In this document: positions 27,481 to 37,018 of the stretch, piece by piece | Numbering within the stretch: the stretch's first letter is position 1 | How the letters are laid out: each line of letters opens with the position of its first letter | Source of the DNA: Bacteroidota bacterium | GTDB lineage: Bacteria; Bacteroidota; Bacteroidia; Chitinophagales; Chitinophagaceae | DNA length: 64,000 nt | Direction: 5' to 3' | Assembly: GCA_947452905.1 (NCBI GenBank) | Contig: CANGEP010000001.1 | Location: 434,001 to 498,000 of the forward strand | Translations under genes and position numbers: made by a program | Notes under the pieces: generated by a model | Seen by the model: the letters and a program-made list of their open reading frames with translations, nothing else | Databases searched by the model: none | Told to the model about the DNA's origin: nothing

Positions 27481-28118
27481 TGAGCATTACTTTACTTATA
27501 ACAATTGTTACAGTTGCTTTTTCCCTTTGGGGTTTCAAAAGCGATTCAATATTAGAAAAATTTATTTTTCACCCCTATTCAGTCTCACATTATCAACAAT
27601 TTTATCGTTTTATAAGTTGTGGTTTTATACACGCCGACTTAATGCATCTTGCCTTTAATATGTTTTCCTTTTATATGTTTGGGGATTATGTAGAGCAATA
27701 CTTTAGTATGATTTTTGGTAGCTTGGGTAAAACTCTTTACATACTTTTATACTTATCAGCCCTCGTTATAAGTATTATACCCACCTATATAAAAAATAAA
27801 AATTCTTATTATTATCGCAGTTTAGGGGCTTCAGGAGCAGTTTCTGCAATTGTATTTGCAGGTATTTTTTTAATGCCTACTATGGAGATTGGATTTTTTA
27901 TTATTCCTCCCATAATACCTGGCTTTATTTTTGGCCCCATCTATTTAGGATTAACCGCTTACCTTGCCAAATCAGGGCCTGGAAAAATTAACCATAGTGC
28001 CCACCTTTGGGGTTCTATATACGGTATTGTTTTTTTGATTATCACAAGCCACTTTTTAAGTAGTTATAGTGCACTAGGCTCTTTTATAGAACAGGTTAAA
28101 TTGTATTTTGTAAAATAA
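27480..28118 (+). CDS. Rhomboid-family intramembrane serine protease
   Basis: This 212-residue polytopic membrane protein has the rhomboid fold. FIHADLMHLAFNMFSFYMFG near residue 50 carries the conserved H-x-x-x-N part. The catalytic Ser is in SLGASGAVSAIVFAG near residue 121, and the catalytic His is in INHSAHLWGSIYGI near residue 171. About six transmembrane helices are visible. It would cleave membrane protein substrates within the bilayer; the substrate is unknown. It is translationally coupled to rlmH by a 1-base overlap. Confidence 0.93.
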   Translation: MSITLLITIVTVAFSLWGFKSDSILEKFIFHPYSVSHYQQFYRFISCGFIHADLMHLAFNMFSFYMFGDYVEQYFSMIFGSLGKTLYILLYLSALVISIIPTYIKNKNSYYYRSLGASGAVSAIVFAGIFLMPTMEIGFFIIPPIIPGFIFGPIYLGLTAYLAKSGPGKINHSAHLWGSIYGIVFLIITSHFLSSYSALGSFIEQVKLYFVK

Positions 28119-29123
28119 TTAGTTGTTAAATAAACTATACAAAACAAGATCAGAAGGACGTTTCCCCAAAGGCATCGAAAAATTTAACTCTATGGTTTGA
28201 GGATGTAAGTTTGATTTAGTTAAATTATTATTATAAATATCATAGCTTAAACCCATCCTATACCTATCATACATAAAACCTACATAGGGAATTAGGGCAT
28301 CTTTTGTTCGATAAAAACAGCCTAGATAAAAACGATTTTCATAGGCGTTTTTGTTATATATGGGTAATCCTATAGCACCACCGAAATAAAAGAATTCACT
28401 CTCGAAGCGATTTTGATAATCTGCATGAACTAAAAAGGTCTTATCCTCTAAAAATTGATGCTCCATATTTAATTGTCCCATTAATTGATAATACCTTAAA
28501 CCATTTGTGTTTTCTAACTCATTTGCAGTTCGGTTTATATAAAACAAACTTCCCCCAAATTGCAAATAGTTTCTTTCTCCATGTGAGGTATATATAACCC
28601 CAACCTTGGAGGCATATTTCACCGGATAATTGGCTATGGCTTCTAGGGTGCCATTAAATAATCTACCCGAATAAAATTGATCCCCAAAAGATAATTGTTG
28701 AACATCTAAGGTTCTTGTAATCATGGAAGCGCCCAATCCCATAGATATATAATTGGTTTTTTTAAGATTTAAAAACAATCGATCCGCAATGCTTAGAGAG
28801 ATAGTATTGGTTTGCAGTGCACCATTTAATACTCTTTCGGAAAGACCTTCTATACCCATCCCAACATAGTTATTGCCCTCGGTGCTTTTTTTAAATAATC
28901 CAAAATCCATCGACATACCAAAACTGTTATAAGGGTCCGCAATATTGGCATATTGAGTTCTATAAAAGGATTTAAATTGACTATTTACACTATATCCTAC
29001 GGTAGCTGGATTAAAAAAATTGGTGAGTGTAAAATTTTGAGAGCTGTAGGGCGTTTGAGCTATAAGTTCAGCTCCACTTATAATAAGTAATAAGAAAAAG
29101 AATATGTATTTAAATTTTCTCAT
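28119..29123 (-). CDS. PorP/SprF-family type IX secretion outer membrane protein
   Basis: This 334-residue beta-barrel protein has a signal peptide (to about residue 22, AELIAQTPYSSQNF). The start of the mature part, with FFNPATVGYSVNSQFKSFYRTQY and then NSFGMSMDFGLF, is the classic PorP/SprF pattern. Members help to export or anchor one specific T9SS cargo, often encoded next door. It follows the IgGFc/PKD gene with a 1-base overlap (TAATG), so that protein is its likely client. Confidence 0.93.
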   Translation of the reverse strand: MRKFKYIFFFLLLIISGAELIAQTPYSSQNFTLTNFFNPATVGYSVNSQFKSFYRTQYANIADPYNSFGMSMDFGLFKKSTEGNNYVGMGIEGLSERVLNGALQTNTISLSIADRLFLNLKKTNYISMGLGASMITRTLDVQQLSFGDQFYSGRLFNGTLEAIANYPVKYASKVGVIYTSHGERNYLQFGGSLFYINRTANELENTNGLRYYQLMGQLNMEHQFLEDKTFLVHADYQNRFESEFFYFGGAIGLPIYNKNAYENRFYLGCFYRTKDALIPYVGFMYDRYRMGLSYDIYNNNLTKSNLHPQTIELNFSMPLGKRPSDLVLYSLFNN

Positions 29124-32100
29124 TATCTAATTAAAATTACAGATCCAGTTTTATTTACATGCTCCCCACGATAGTTTACAAAATCAATCACATAATTGTA
29201 GGCGTCCATTTCTTGATTATTGTTCAAATATTTTCCATCCCAACCTTCATTGATATTTTTGGTATAAAAGACCATATTTCCCCAACGATTAAATATTTGC
29301 AGATAATTAAATTGTTTAACGCCCGCTCCATATTCAATTTTCAATAAATCATTTAAATTATCACCATTGGGGGTAAAAGCTTTAGGCAAGGTAATGGCCA
29401 CAGTATTAGACACATCTATATAATAATTATCCACCACTTTACATTTAGAAACTGAATCGGTTCTAGTTAATAAATAAGTGATACTGACATTCGATTTAAA
29501 ATTGGGCTTCATTAATTTATTATTGGATAAATTAATATTGGGTAGCCATGTATATTGTGTATAACCCGAATCTACTTTTAAAGGATGTAAAATGGTATCT
29601 ATATCAGCTAAAACAAAATAAGTATAATTGGCAGGTTTAACCGGCAAAACCACATCTAAACTATCGCCTTTAATATCATAATTATAAGAAGGGCAAAAAT
29701 CGTTGGTTACTTTTACGTTAATCGCATATTTCCCTTTTTGTGTATAGGTATGTGAAACTGGTTTGGCGGTAGCAAATTTAGAACCATCCCCTAAATCCCA
29801 TGCATAATGTAAATTAGGTTTGTCAAAAGCATTGGTAGAGATAGGCTCGGGAGTATTAATACAGATAAATGCAGGATAGGATAAATTAATAAATGGAACA
29901 TCATACTTGGTAATTAAAATACTATTAGAAGCTAAAGAATTACAAAAGCCATCATTGACCACTAATTCATAAGTACCGTCCTTACTAGTAGAGAAAGTAT
30001 CTATAGTTGAAGTATTTTCGATCGATTTATTAAGTAGCCATTTATTGAACATTGTATTACTACCCACCAAAGTGATAGGATCTCCATTACATACCACCGT
30101 ATCCCTTGCCTTTAAAACAGCTTTGGGAATATCTCTCACTTCTACCGATTTTAAATTATCGTAAGGATAAATACAATTTTTAGCATCTTGAATAACTAAT
30201 GAAATTTTTACCGTTGAGGGGCTTAATCCATTTAACACATCTCCTGAAAATTTGGCAGTTGCTTGGTCTGATTTCCATGTATAGCTATAGGGAGGTGTTC
30301 CTCCTAATGTTGAATAGTTAAAGTTTAAAGTATCCGCTAAACATACATAATCTTTAAAAGTAGAAAAAGTGAATTTTTCTGGAGGAGGCACGATATTAAT
30401 ATTTTGTAAACTATCACTAATACAGGTTCCTCCCGATAAAGCAAGCATCTTAATTTTATACGACATAGTATCCGGATAGTGAAACTTAGCATAACTATGG
30501 GTATAGGCTTTGTCAAAACTTGCATTATCGTCTACTGTTATATTGGTGGTATCTCTATCATAATCCCAAAAAATTATCAACTTCCCTATTTTACCAATAT
30601 CTACCGTAGATTTATTAGTGATGGACACTAATTCATTACTACATAATGCCGAATCTTTAGGTACAATAAAATGTGCTTTAGGGATGGCCCCATTCACAGT
30701 AAAACTAACGGTGTCGGCACTTACACATCCTTTATTACTAGTTACCGTATGTATAATTGTATAGTCACCTGGTGTTTTATATAAATGTTTTGGATTGGAT
30801 GCCGTATCAGTATTTTTAGCAGCAGTATTTGCAGCGTCTCCAAAATCCCATAAATAAGTAAAGCCTCCTGAATTATCAATAATTTTACTGGTATCTGTGA
30901 AAACGGCTTGGCCATCTCTTAAACAGAAATTGGGCAGTTTAACACCCACCAAAGGATTAGGATTGACGGTGACAGATTTAATTGTTTTTTGCAAACATCC
31001 ATTTTCGGTTACCGCAGATAATCCAACTTTATAATTCTTTAAAGTATCAAAATGATGTACCACCGAATCCTTTGTTAATAAAGTATCTACATTCGAAAAA
31101 TCTGCAAAATCCCAAACCCATTTTTGCAATTTTGATTTTCCAGTAGCCGAAGAAGAATCGCTAAAAACGATGTCTTTAAATTGACAGGTTAATGCAGAAT
31201 ATCCGAAATTAACTTTGGGTAAACTATCAATATAAATATATTGTGAAACCGTATCACTTAAACAACCAATCTCATTTATTATAAAATAGTTTATCTTAAT
31301 GCTATCCGCTTTTTTAGGCAAGAAACTTACTTTAGTGCCTGATAAAACCGTGTCCGTTCCTAGGAGCCACTTATAATCGATAATTTTTGGATCATCCGGA
31401 ACAACTATTGTTTTATCATTTAAAAAAACAGAGTCTTTAATACAATGGGTGGTTAAAATAGAATTCTGCGCTTTGGGTGGCCCATAAACTACTAAATCAA
31501 AATCAATTTCCTGCTCTCCACTACAGCCATCTGCGGTTGGATTATTCACCAATACTTGTACGGAATAATTTCCAGCAGAATCTATTGTCAAAAATTTTGG
31601 CAATGAATACCTATAAATTGTTTTCCCATTAAGCAAGTAAGTTGAATCTTCTTTGGGTGCATAATCCCTTGGAATAGAATCATTTTTTGGCACTTTCCAC
31701 TGGATAGATAAAGGTTTATAGGGAAGTGTAATGGAAACTTTAAATGGAGTGCCTTTACAAGTGGCAGGTACTTTTATAACTCCGAACTGATTATCTACCG
31801 ATAACTTTTGATACAAATCAATAACATTGGTACCCGCATTATAACCATAGGATTCGGTTGCTCCATAACCATAAGCAATGGCATTAAAACCCGAATCGGA
31901 AACAATGGTATGCGAACCTGCTTTTAACTTGTACTGAAAATAAACATAATTAGCATCATAGGGACTGGGAATTGAATCATGTAATGAAACCCCATCTACC
32001 TTTAATGAGTTTACTCCTTCTTTGGGTATAATTATATTTACAAAATGCAGGGTGTCTTTTATAGCCCAAAAAGGAGTTGAATTTATGGTTACTTTTTTAA

Positions 32101-33226
32101 TAGTTTGCTCGATGGGGCTTAAGTAAATCATTTCAGGATCACCAAAATTTATAATAGTATTACCATAGGCACCTGTGGTAGTTATATACTGTGCCACCAT
32201 AATGGGTAAATCAGATTCAATTAAATTAGATTTATTAGATTGAAACTCATAATAAAAATTCCTTTGCAAGGGATATAAAGTACTTATATCTACTCCATTT
32301 AATTTTACTTTGGCAGCTTTATCACTCACTGCAATCCTAAAAAAATTATTAGGCATTTTTGCTGTAGGTACTGTAATATACTTTTTACCCCAGGCATTGG
32401 CAGGAAAAACTTGCTGGATATAGTTGTCAGCGGAATTATTGGTGGCTTTATCGGTTATATTAATTTTACCTGACCCCGAGAAAACAGCTATTTTTTTACA
32501 GGGGTTAGTAGCGGAAGCCACCGATCTAATAACAGTTCCTGTTAGATCTTCTCCTGTAGTAGTACTCAATAATTTTCCCATTATATTGTACACTTCCCCT
32601 TTCATTAAGGTTTTTCTTATTGTATCACCTGCATTATTAAGTAAAGTATTTGCACTTGGTATTATTTCTATATTAGTTGAATCCTCAGTGGCAATTACAA
32701 AAGCATAACAATAAGAGTAATTGTTATTAGAAACCTGTTTAAAATTTAATGAATAATAAAATTGTCCAAGTGTATTTGTTGGAAATAATAAACTTGCACC
32801 AGATACACTACCATTATATATATGCGCATAGGCTATTATGGGATAGTCCGATGTAATATGTATTCCTTTATTACTTAATCCTTCTTTTGCAATTCTGGCA
32901 TCCTGATCCCCTAATTTTGGAATGGGTTCAGAAACTGTAACTGTATTGGCTTTTAAAGTATATGTTTTTACATAACCTAACCATGGGATTTCTACTTTAA
33001 TATTAGCATCATGATCAGAGGTAAAATACAAAACTAAATCTTGACTATTTTTATTATTTTGAACATCAACTATGGTATAGGGATCTCCTTTTGTGTCATA
33101 CATATAAACATGACTACCATAGCCGACCCAAAAATCCTTGCCCTTGTTAGAAAAGTCTTGCGCAAAAACAACGGTACTAAAAGTAACCGCCATAAATGAA
33201 AGTAAAAGAGATAAAAACTTTGGCAA
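29123..33226 (-). CDS. T9SS-secreted IgGFc-binding-like/PKD surface protein with gliding-type C-terminal domain
   Basis: This is a 1367-residue cell-surface protein. A signal peptide (ends VVFAQ) is followed by an IgGFc-binding-like beta domain (about 25-460, starting FSNKGKDFWVGYGSH). Several PKD-type modules follow, for example WVWDFADFSN near 700, YLWDFGDAAN near 790 and YAWDLGDGSK near 1135. A CHU_C/type B sorting domain closes the protein at about 1283-1367 (LPKAFTPNGDNLNDLLKI, IFNRWGNMVFYT, WDGKYLNNNQEMDAYNYVI). The start codon is TTG: an in-frame stop lies two codons upstream, and the next ATG would cut the signal peptide. It is probably an adhesin or matrix protein. Confidence 0.92.
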   Translation of the reverse strand: MPKFLSLLLSFMAVTFSTVVFAQDFSNKGKDFWVGYGSHVYMYDTKGDPYTIVDVQNNKNSQDLVLYFTSDHDANIKVEIPWLGYVKTYTLKANTVTVSEPIPKLGDQDARIAKEGLSNKGIHITSDYPIIAYAHIYNGSVSGASLLFPTNTLGQFYYSLNFKQVSNNNYSYCYAFVIATEDSTNIEIIPSANTLLNNAGDTIRKTLMKGEVYNIMGKLLSTTTGEDLTGTVIRSVASATNPCKKIAVFSGSGKINITDKATNNSADNYIQQVFPANAWGKKYITVPTAKMPNNFFRIAVSDKAAKVKLNGVDISTLYPLQRNFYYEFQSNKSNLIESDLPIMVAQYITTTGAYGNTIINFGDPEMIYLSPIEQTIKKVTINSTPFWAIKDTLHFVNIIIPKEGVNSLKVDGVSLHDSIPSPYDANYVYFQYKLKAGSHTIVSDSGFNAIAYGYGATESYGYNAGTNVIDLYQKLSVDNQFGVIKVPATCKGTPFKVSITLPYKPLSIQWKVPKNDSIPRDYAPKEDSTYLLNGKTIYRYSLPKFLTIDSAGNYSVQVLVNNPTADGCSGEQEIDFDLVVYGPPKAQNSILTTHCIKDSVFLNDKTIVVPDDPKIIDYKWLLGTDTVLSGTKVSFLPKKADSIKINYFIINEIGCLSDTVSQYIYIDSLPKVNFGYSALTCQFKDIVFSDSSSATGKSKLQKWVWDFADFSNVDTLLTKDSVVHHFDTLKNYKVGLSAVTENGCLQKTIKSVTVNPNPLVGVKLPNFCLRDGQAVFTDTSKIIDNSGGFTYLWDFGDAANTAAKNTDTASNPKHLYKTPGDYTIIHTVTSNKGCVSADTVSFTVNGAIPKAHFIVPKDSALCSNELVSITNKSTVDIGKIGKLIIFWDYDRDTTNITVDDNASFDKAYTHSYAKFHYPDTMSYKIKMLALSGGTCISDSLQNINIVPPPEKFTFSTFKDYVCLADTLNFNYSTLGGTPPYSYTWKSDQATAKFSGDVLNGLSPSTVKISLVIQDAKNCIYPYDNLKSVEVRDIPKAVLKARDTVVCNGDPITLVGSNTMFNKWLLNKSIENTSTIDTFSTSKDGTYELVVNDGFCNSLASNSILITKYDVPFINLSYPAFICINTPEPISTNAFDKPNLHYAWDLGDGSKFATAKPVSHTYTQKGKYAINVKVTNDFCPSYNYDIKGDSLDVVLPVKPANYTYFVLADIDTILHPLKVDSGYTQYTWLPNINLSNNKLMKPNFKSNVSITYLLTRTDSVSKCKVVDNYYIDVSNTVAITLPKAFTPNGDNLNDLLKIEYGAGVKQFNYLQIFNRWGNMVFYTKNINEGWDGKYLNNNQEMDAYNYVIDFVNYRGEHVNKTGSVILIR

Positions 33227-33285
33227 GGCTTATATAATAATTAATAATAATATATATTAACCTTTTAAAAATACGAGAAAATAGT

Positions 33286-34623
33286 TTAAGTAAACGTAAT
33301 CTTAAGCACTTGTTTGGTGTGTTCTGTAAATTTGAATCGGTCGTCGATTCGATGGCCAATAACCCATAATATTTTATCTCCAGAAGCCAAAACTGTAGCC
33401 TTCTCTTTAAGGGCAGGACTTAATTTTAACCCCCCTAAAAAGTGAGGAAGCTTCTTCTTTTTTCTTAGTCCTAAAGGATAAAAATAATCGCTTGCCTGCC
33501 AGGTTCTGACTAATAAAGGCCAGGAGATTAAATCGGCATTTAAATACGCAATTTTAGGATCAGGATTGATGGTAATTACCTTAGTAGCTTCTATTAATTC
33601 AAAATGAAGGTTCCCAGATTGAATATTTAATTTACCCTCCCCCGCATACACCATCGTATGCTCGGCGGTATTCGTTAAGGGAACAATCTGAATATTGTCC
33701 TGATATTTTATAAATCGATGAGAACTACTCGCTAAATAAGCACCATTGGAGGCTTCTAATAATTTATGTACTTCATTTATTTGGGCCGCTTTAAACCCAT
33801 AGCGTTTAATAAATGCCCAAGAATAAGTGGAATTATCTTTTACTTTATGCCAATAAGAAATGGGGATGGTTAAAATTCCCTTCTTAGTTTTAAGTCCCTT
33901 TTTCCAAAAATCATTCATTGTTTTTTCAACAATTTTTTCGGCTTCCGCTATTCTTTCCCCAGTTAAAAATATATTTGTTTTAACAGATGGATATAGCTCT
34001 TGCACCTGAGGCAATAAGGTATTACGAATTAAATTTCTAGTATAATCGTCTTTAGCATTTGAACTGTCTTCTACAAAATCAATGCCTTCTTTATGAGCAT
34101 AATCAAGAATTTGTTCTTTGGTAAAACTAAGTAAAGGACGTGCTAAATTGAGAATGTCTTTTCGGCGATTGGGTATACCTGTTAAGCCATGTAAACCAGT
34201 GCCTCTAAAAAGTTGCATTAAAATAGTTTCTACCTGATCATCTGCATGATGAGCAGTTAATAAAATCTGCCCCTGCCCTAACAAAGTCTCAAACCAAGCG
34301 TATCTAATTTCTCTGGCTGCTTCTTGTATACCCATTTTATAGGTTTGAGCATACTTTGCTGTATCCACCGAATGTAGCTGTAATTCAAAATTATACTTTG
34401 ATGCTAGAGTGCGCACAAATTCCTCATCTCTCTTACTTTCCTCTCCTCGTAAATTAAAATTAACATGGGCTATACTGCATCTGGATTTCGTTAAATGCAT
34501 GAGGTGAGCCAATACTATACTATCCACCCCTCCACTTACCGCAATCACATAATTATCGCGTCGTAAACGTAAATCCGGAAACTGTTTATCCCAATATTGT
34601 TTAAAGGTTTCCAGATTTAACAT
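33286..34623 (-). CDS. tilS: tRNA(Ile)-lysidine synthase TilS
   Basis: TilS attaches lysine to cytidine 34 of the AUA-decoding tRNA-Ile. The N-type ATP pyrophosphatase motif VSGGVDSIVL is near residue 29. LLTAHHADDQVETILMQLFRGTGLHGLTG near residue 119 is diagnostic. Substrate-recognition domains follow, and the C-terminal TilS_C domain carries LRTWQASDYFYPLGL...KKLPHFL. The 445-residue length is typical. It lies 7 bases downstream of glnS and is probably cotranscribed with it. Confidence 0.97.
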   Translation of the reverse strand: MLNLETFKQYWDKQFPDLRLRRDNYVIAVSGGVDSIVLAHLMHLTKSRCSIAHVNFNLRGEESKRDEEFVRTLASKYNFELQLHSVDTAKYAQTYKMGIQEAAREIRYAWFETLLGQGQILLTAHHADDQVETILMQLFRGTGLHGLTGIPNRRKDILNLARPLLSFTKEQILDYAHKEGIDFVEDSSNAKDDYTRNLIRNTLLPQVQELYPSVKTNIFLTGERIAEAEKIVEKTMNDFWKKGLKTKKGILTIPISYWHKVKDNSTYSWAFIKRYGFKAAQINEVHKLLEASNGAYLASSSHRFIKYQDNIQIVPLTNTAEHTMVYAGEGKLNIQSGNLHFELIEATKVITINPDPKIAYLNADLISWPLLVRTWQASDYFYPLGLRKKKKLPHFLGGLKLSPALKEKATVLASGDKILWVIGHRIDDRFKFTEHTKQVLKITFT

Positions 34624-34630
34624 AAAGAAT

Positions 34631-36286
34631 TTATTTTTTTTGCTCTTTAGCCCAAGTATCTTTTAGGGTTACGGTTCTATTAAATACTAATTGCCCAGGT
34701 TTACTTTGGGTATCTTGATAAAAATATCCTTTTCTCAAAAATTGAAATCTGGCATCAAGCGCATCATTGGCTAATGCAGGTTCGGCATATGCAGTAAGCG
34801 TTTTTAAAGAGTTCGAGTTTATATAGTCTTTAAAATCACCATCGGCTGTGGCTAAATCTTCAACATTAAATAAACGATCATATTCATTAAGTGTAACAGG
34901 AATGGCATTCTTTGCACTTACCCAATGTAAAGTTCCTTTTACATGAATTCCACTAGTGTCAGAACCTGATTTACTGTCTGGAAAATAACTTGCATAAATA
35001 GTTTGAATATTACCGGCCTCGTCCTTTTCAAAACTATCGCACTTAATAATGTAAGCACTTTTTAATCTTACTTGTAAACCCGGTCCTAATCGAAAATACT
35101 TTTTGGTAGGCTCTTCCATAAAATCATCACGCTCAATCCATAGTTCTTTACTAAAAGGAACTTCACGTGTGCCACCATTTTCATCTTCGGGATTATTTTC
35201 GGAAAGTAAAATTTCCTCTCCTTTTTCGTAATTGGTAATCACCAATTTTACAGGATTGGCAACTACCATTCTTCTTAAAGCAATCTTATTTAAATGTTCT
35301 CGAACACAAAACTCTAATAAACTAAAATCAATAATATTTTCACGCTTGGCAATTCCAATGCGCTCGCAAAAATCACGAATACTATGTGGAGTATACCCCC
35401 TACGACGCATACCACTAATAGTTGGCATACGTGGATCGTCCCAACTTTGCACATGACCCTCTTGTACTAATTGCAATAACTTTCGTTTACTCATCACTGT
35501 ATAAGTCATGTTTAATCGCGCAAATTCGTATTGATGAGAAGGGAAAATGCCTAATTGTTCGATGCACCAATCATACAAAGCTCTATGTGGTATAAACTCC
35601 AAAGTACATACAGAGTGGGTGATTTGTTCGATACTATCACTTTGCCCATGTGCAAAATCATACATTGGATAAATACACCATTTGTCGCTAGTACGGTGAT
35701 GGTGTGCTTTTTTAATGCGATAAATGATAGGATCACGCATATGCATATTGGGACTTGCTAAATCTATCTTTGCTCTTAACACTTTAGCGCCATCTTCAAA
35801 TTTGCCCGCTTTCATGGCTTCAAAAAGTTCCTTGTTCTCTTGAATATTTCTATTCCTAAAATCATTGCCTGTTCCTGGTACTGTAGGGGTTCCTTTTTGT
35901 TGTGCAATTTCATCTGGGGTACTATCATCAACATAAGCTAAACCTTTCTCAATTAATTGAACGGCAAATGCATATAATTGATCAAAATAATCAGAGGCAT
36001 AACATTCTTTTACCCAATCAAAGCCCAACCATTTAACATCGGCTTTAATGCTCTCTACATATTCAGTTTCTTCTTTTTCTGGATTAGTATCGTCAAAGCG
36101 TAAATTAGTAGCTCCATTAAAAGTTTTTGCTAAACCAAAGTTTAAACAAATACTTTTAGCATGACCAATATGTAAATAGCCATTGGGTTCAGGTGGAAAC
36201 CTGGTTAAGATACTTTTATGCTTTCCTGCAGCTAAATCGGCTGCCACAATTTCTTCGATAAAATTCAAACTTTTTTCTTCACTCAT
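34631..36286 (-). CDS. glnS: Glutaminyl-tRNA synthetase GlnS
   Basis: This class I aminoacyl-tRNA synthetase has 551 residues. The HIGH motif is in FPPEPNGYLHIGHAKSI near residue 32, and the KMSKS equivalent is VMSKRKLLQLV near 265. LRFDDTNPEKEETEYVESI is shared by GlnRS/GluRS. The anticodon-binding beta-barrels follow, with GTLHWVSAKNAIPVTLNEYDRLF specific to GlnRS. I start it at the ATG at 36286; the track start at 36295 is an in-frame GTG. A TACCTTTA box lies 20 bases upstream of the ATG. Confidence 0.97.
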   Translation of the reverse strand: MSEEKSLNFIEEIVAADLAAGKHKSILTRFPPEPNGYLHIGHAKSICLNFGLAKTFNGATNLRFDDTNPEKEETEYVESIKADVKWLGFDWVKECYASDYFDQLYAFAVQLIEKGLAYVDDSTPDEIAQQKGTPTVPGTGNDFRNRNIQENKELFEAMKAGKFEDGAKVLRAKIDLASPNMHMRDPIIYRIKKAHHHRTSDKWCIYPMYDFAHGQSDSIEQITHSVCTLEFIPHRALYDWCIEQLGIFPSHQYEFARLNMTYTVMSKRKLLQLVQEGHVQSWDDPRMPTISGMRRRGYTPHSIRDFCERIGIAKRENIIDFSLLEFCVREHLNKIALRRMVVANPVKLVITNYEKGEEILLSENNPEDENGGTREVPFSKELWIERDDFMEEPTKKYFRLGPGLQVRLKSAYIIKCDSFEKDEAGNIQTIYASYFPDSKSGSDTSGIHVKGTLHWVSAKNAIPVTLNEYDRLFNVEDLATADGDFKDYINSNSLKTLTAYAEPALANDALDARFQFLRKGYFYQDTQSKPGQLVFNRTVTLKDTWAKEQKK

Positions 36287-36306
36287 AATAAACACAGTAA
36301 TTCAGG

Positions 36307-36314
36307 TAAAGGTA
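36307..36314 (-). promoter_or_regulatory. Candidate -7 element of the glnS-tilS unit
   Basis: TACCTTTA on the minus strand matches TAnnTTTG at 7 of 8 positions and ends 20 bases before the glnS ATG, the same spacing as at other promoters in this window. Confidence 0.4.
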
Positions 36315-36350
36315 CAAAACCTAACCCAAAATTGATGGCAAAAGGCTTAC

Positions 36351-36962
36351 TTAGCCCTTATATCCGTATAATTTTTGAAGTTCTTGAACGATCTTCTCTA
36401 TTTCTCGATCGTCCCCTTTAGGATCGTATTGCTGTTTTAAACTACTACTAAATACATACGCCACCGCTTGCCAAAAACCAGCATTAAAACCGCCTTTAAA
36501 TTCTTTGATTATCTCGTAACAATTATTGCCCGTTTCTCTATTAATTAATTTCATTAAAACCCTGCCTTGATAAACCGATAAATTAGTGACTTTGTCGGCA
36601 AAGTCTCTCTTTAACTCGGCTTCGCGCGCTTTGATTATTTTACGTCTTAACTTTTCGTCGGAAACATTTGCCAATTGTGCATTCACTTCGGAAATTACTT
36701 TACTCGCGGTTTTTGCATAGGGATATGTAACATACACAGCGTTTCTTAATCTTGTCCAATCACGCCAGTAGTTTTTCCATTTTGTTGTTTGAATCGATTT
36801 AACCTCTACTGTTGGCAGCCAAGATTGACCAATGGTGTCTCCCTCGGGGGTAATATATGCCTCTACTCTTAAAGTGTCATAGACACCCATTTGAGCATTC
36901 GCTTTTATCCCCATAAAGGTTACTAAAAACAATAATGATATATGTTTAATCCAGTTTTTCAT
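36351..36962 (-). CDS. DUF4294 family protein, secreted, function unknown
   Basis: This 203-residue protein has a signal peptide (MKNWIKHISLLFLVTFMGIKANAQ). The mature part matches DUF4294, a Bacteroidota-specific family: PEGDTIGQSWLPTVEV, then WRDWTRLRNAVYVTYPYAK near residue 65, LKRDFADKVTNLSVYQGRVLMKLINRETGN near 112, and a C-terminal KEFKGGFNAGFWQAVAY. Its function is not known. I use the ATG at 36962 because the signal peptide begins there. It lies 56 bases after ccmF on the same strand. Confidence 0.85.
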   Translation of the reverse strand: MKNWIKHISLLFLVTFMGIKANAQMGVYDTLRVEAYITPEGDTIGQSWLPTVEVKSIQTTKWKNYWRDWTRLRNAVYVTYPYAKTASKVISEVNAQLANVSDEKLRRKIIKAREAELKRDFADKVTNLSVYQGRVLMKLINRETGNNCYEIIKEFKGGFNAGFWQAVAYVFSSSLKQQYDPKGDDREIEKIVQELQKLYGYKG

Positions 36963-37018
36963 AAAAAGAACCAATTAGACCTACCATTTTTATACCCTAA
37001 TTTACAAAAAGTAACCTT

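Noticed and set aside
33177-33359. 60-residue minus-strand ORF between the PKD gene and tilS
   Set aside because: It overlaps the tilS 3' end and the PKD signal peptide in another frame, and its low-complexity Ile/Tyr-rich sequence has no features of a protein.
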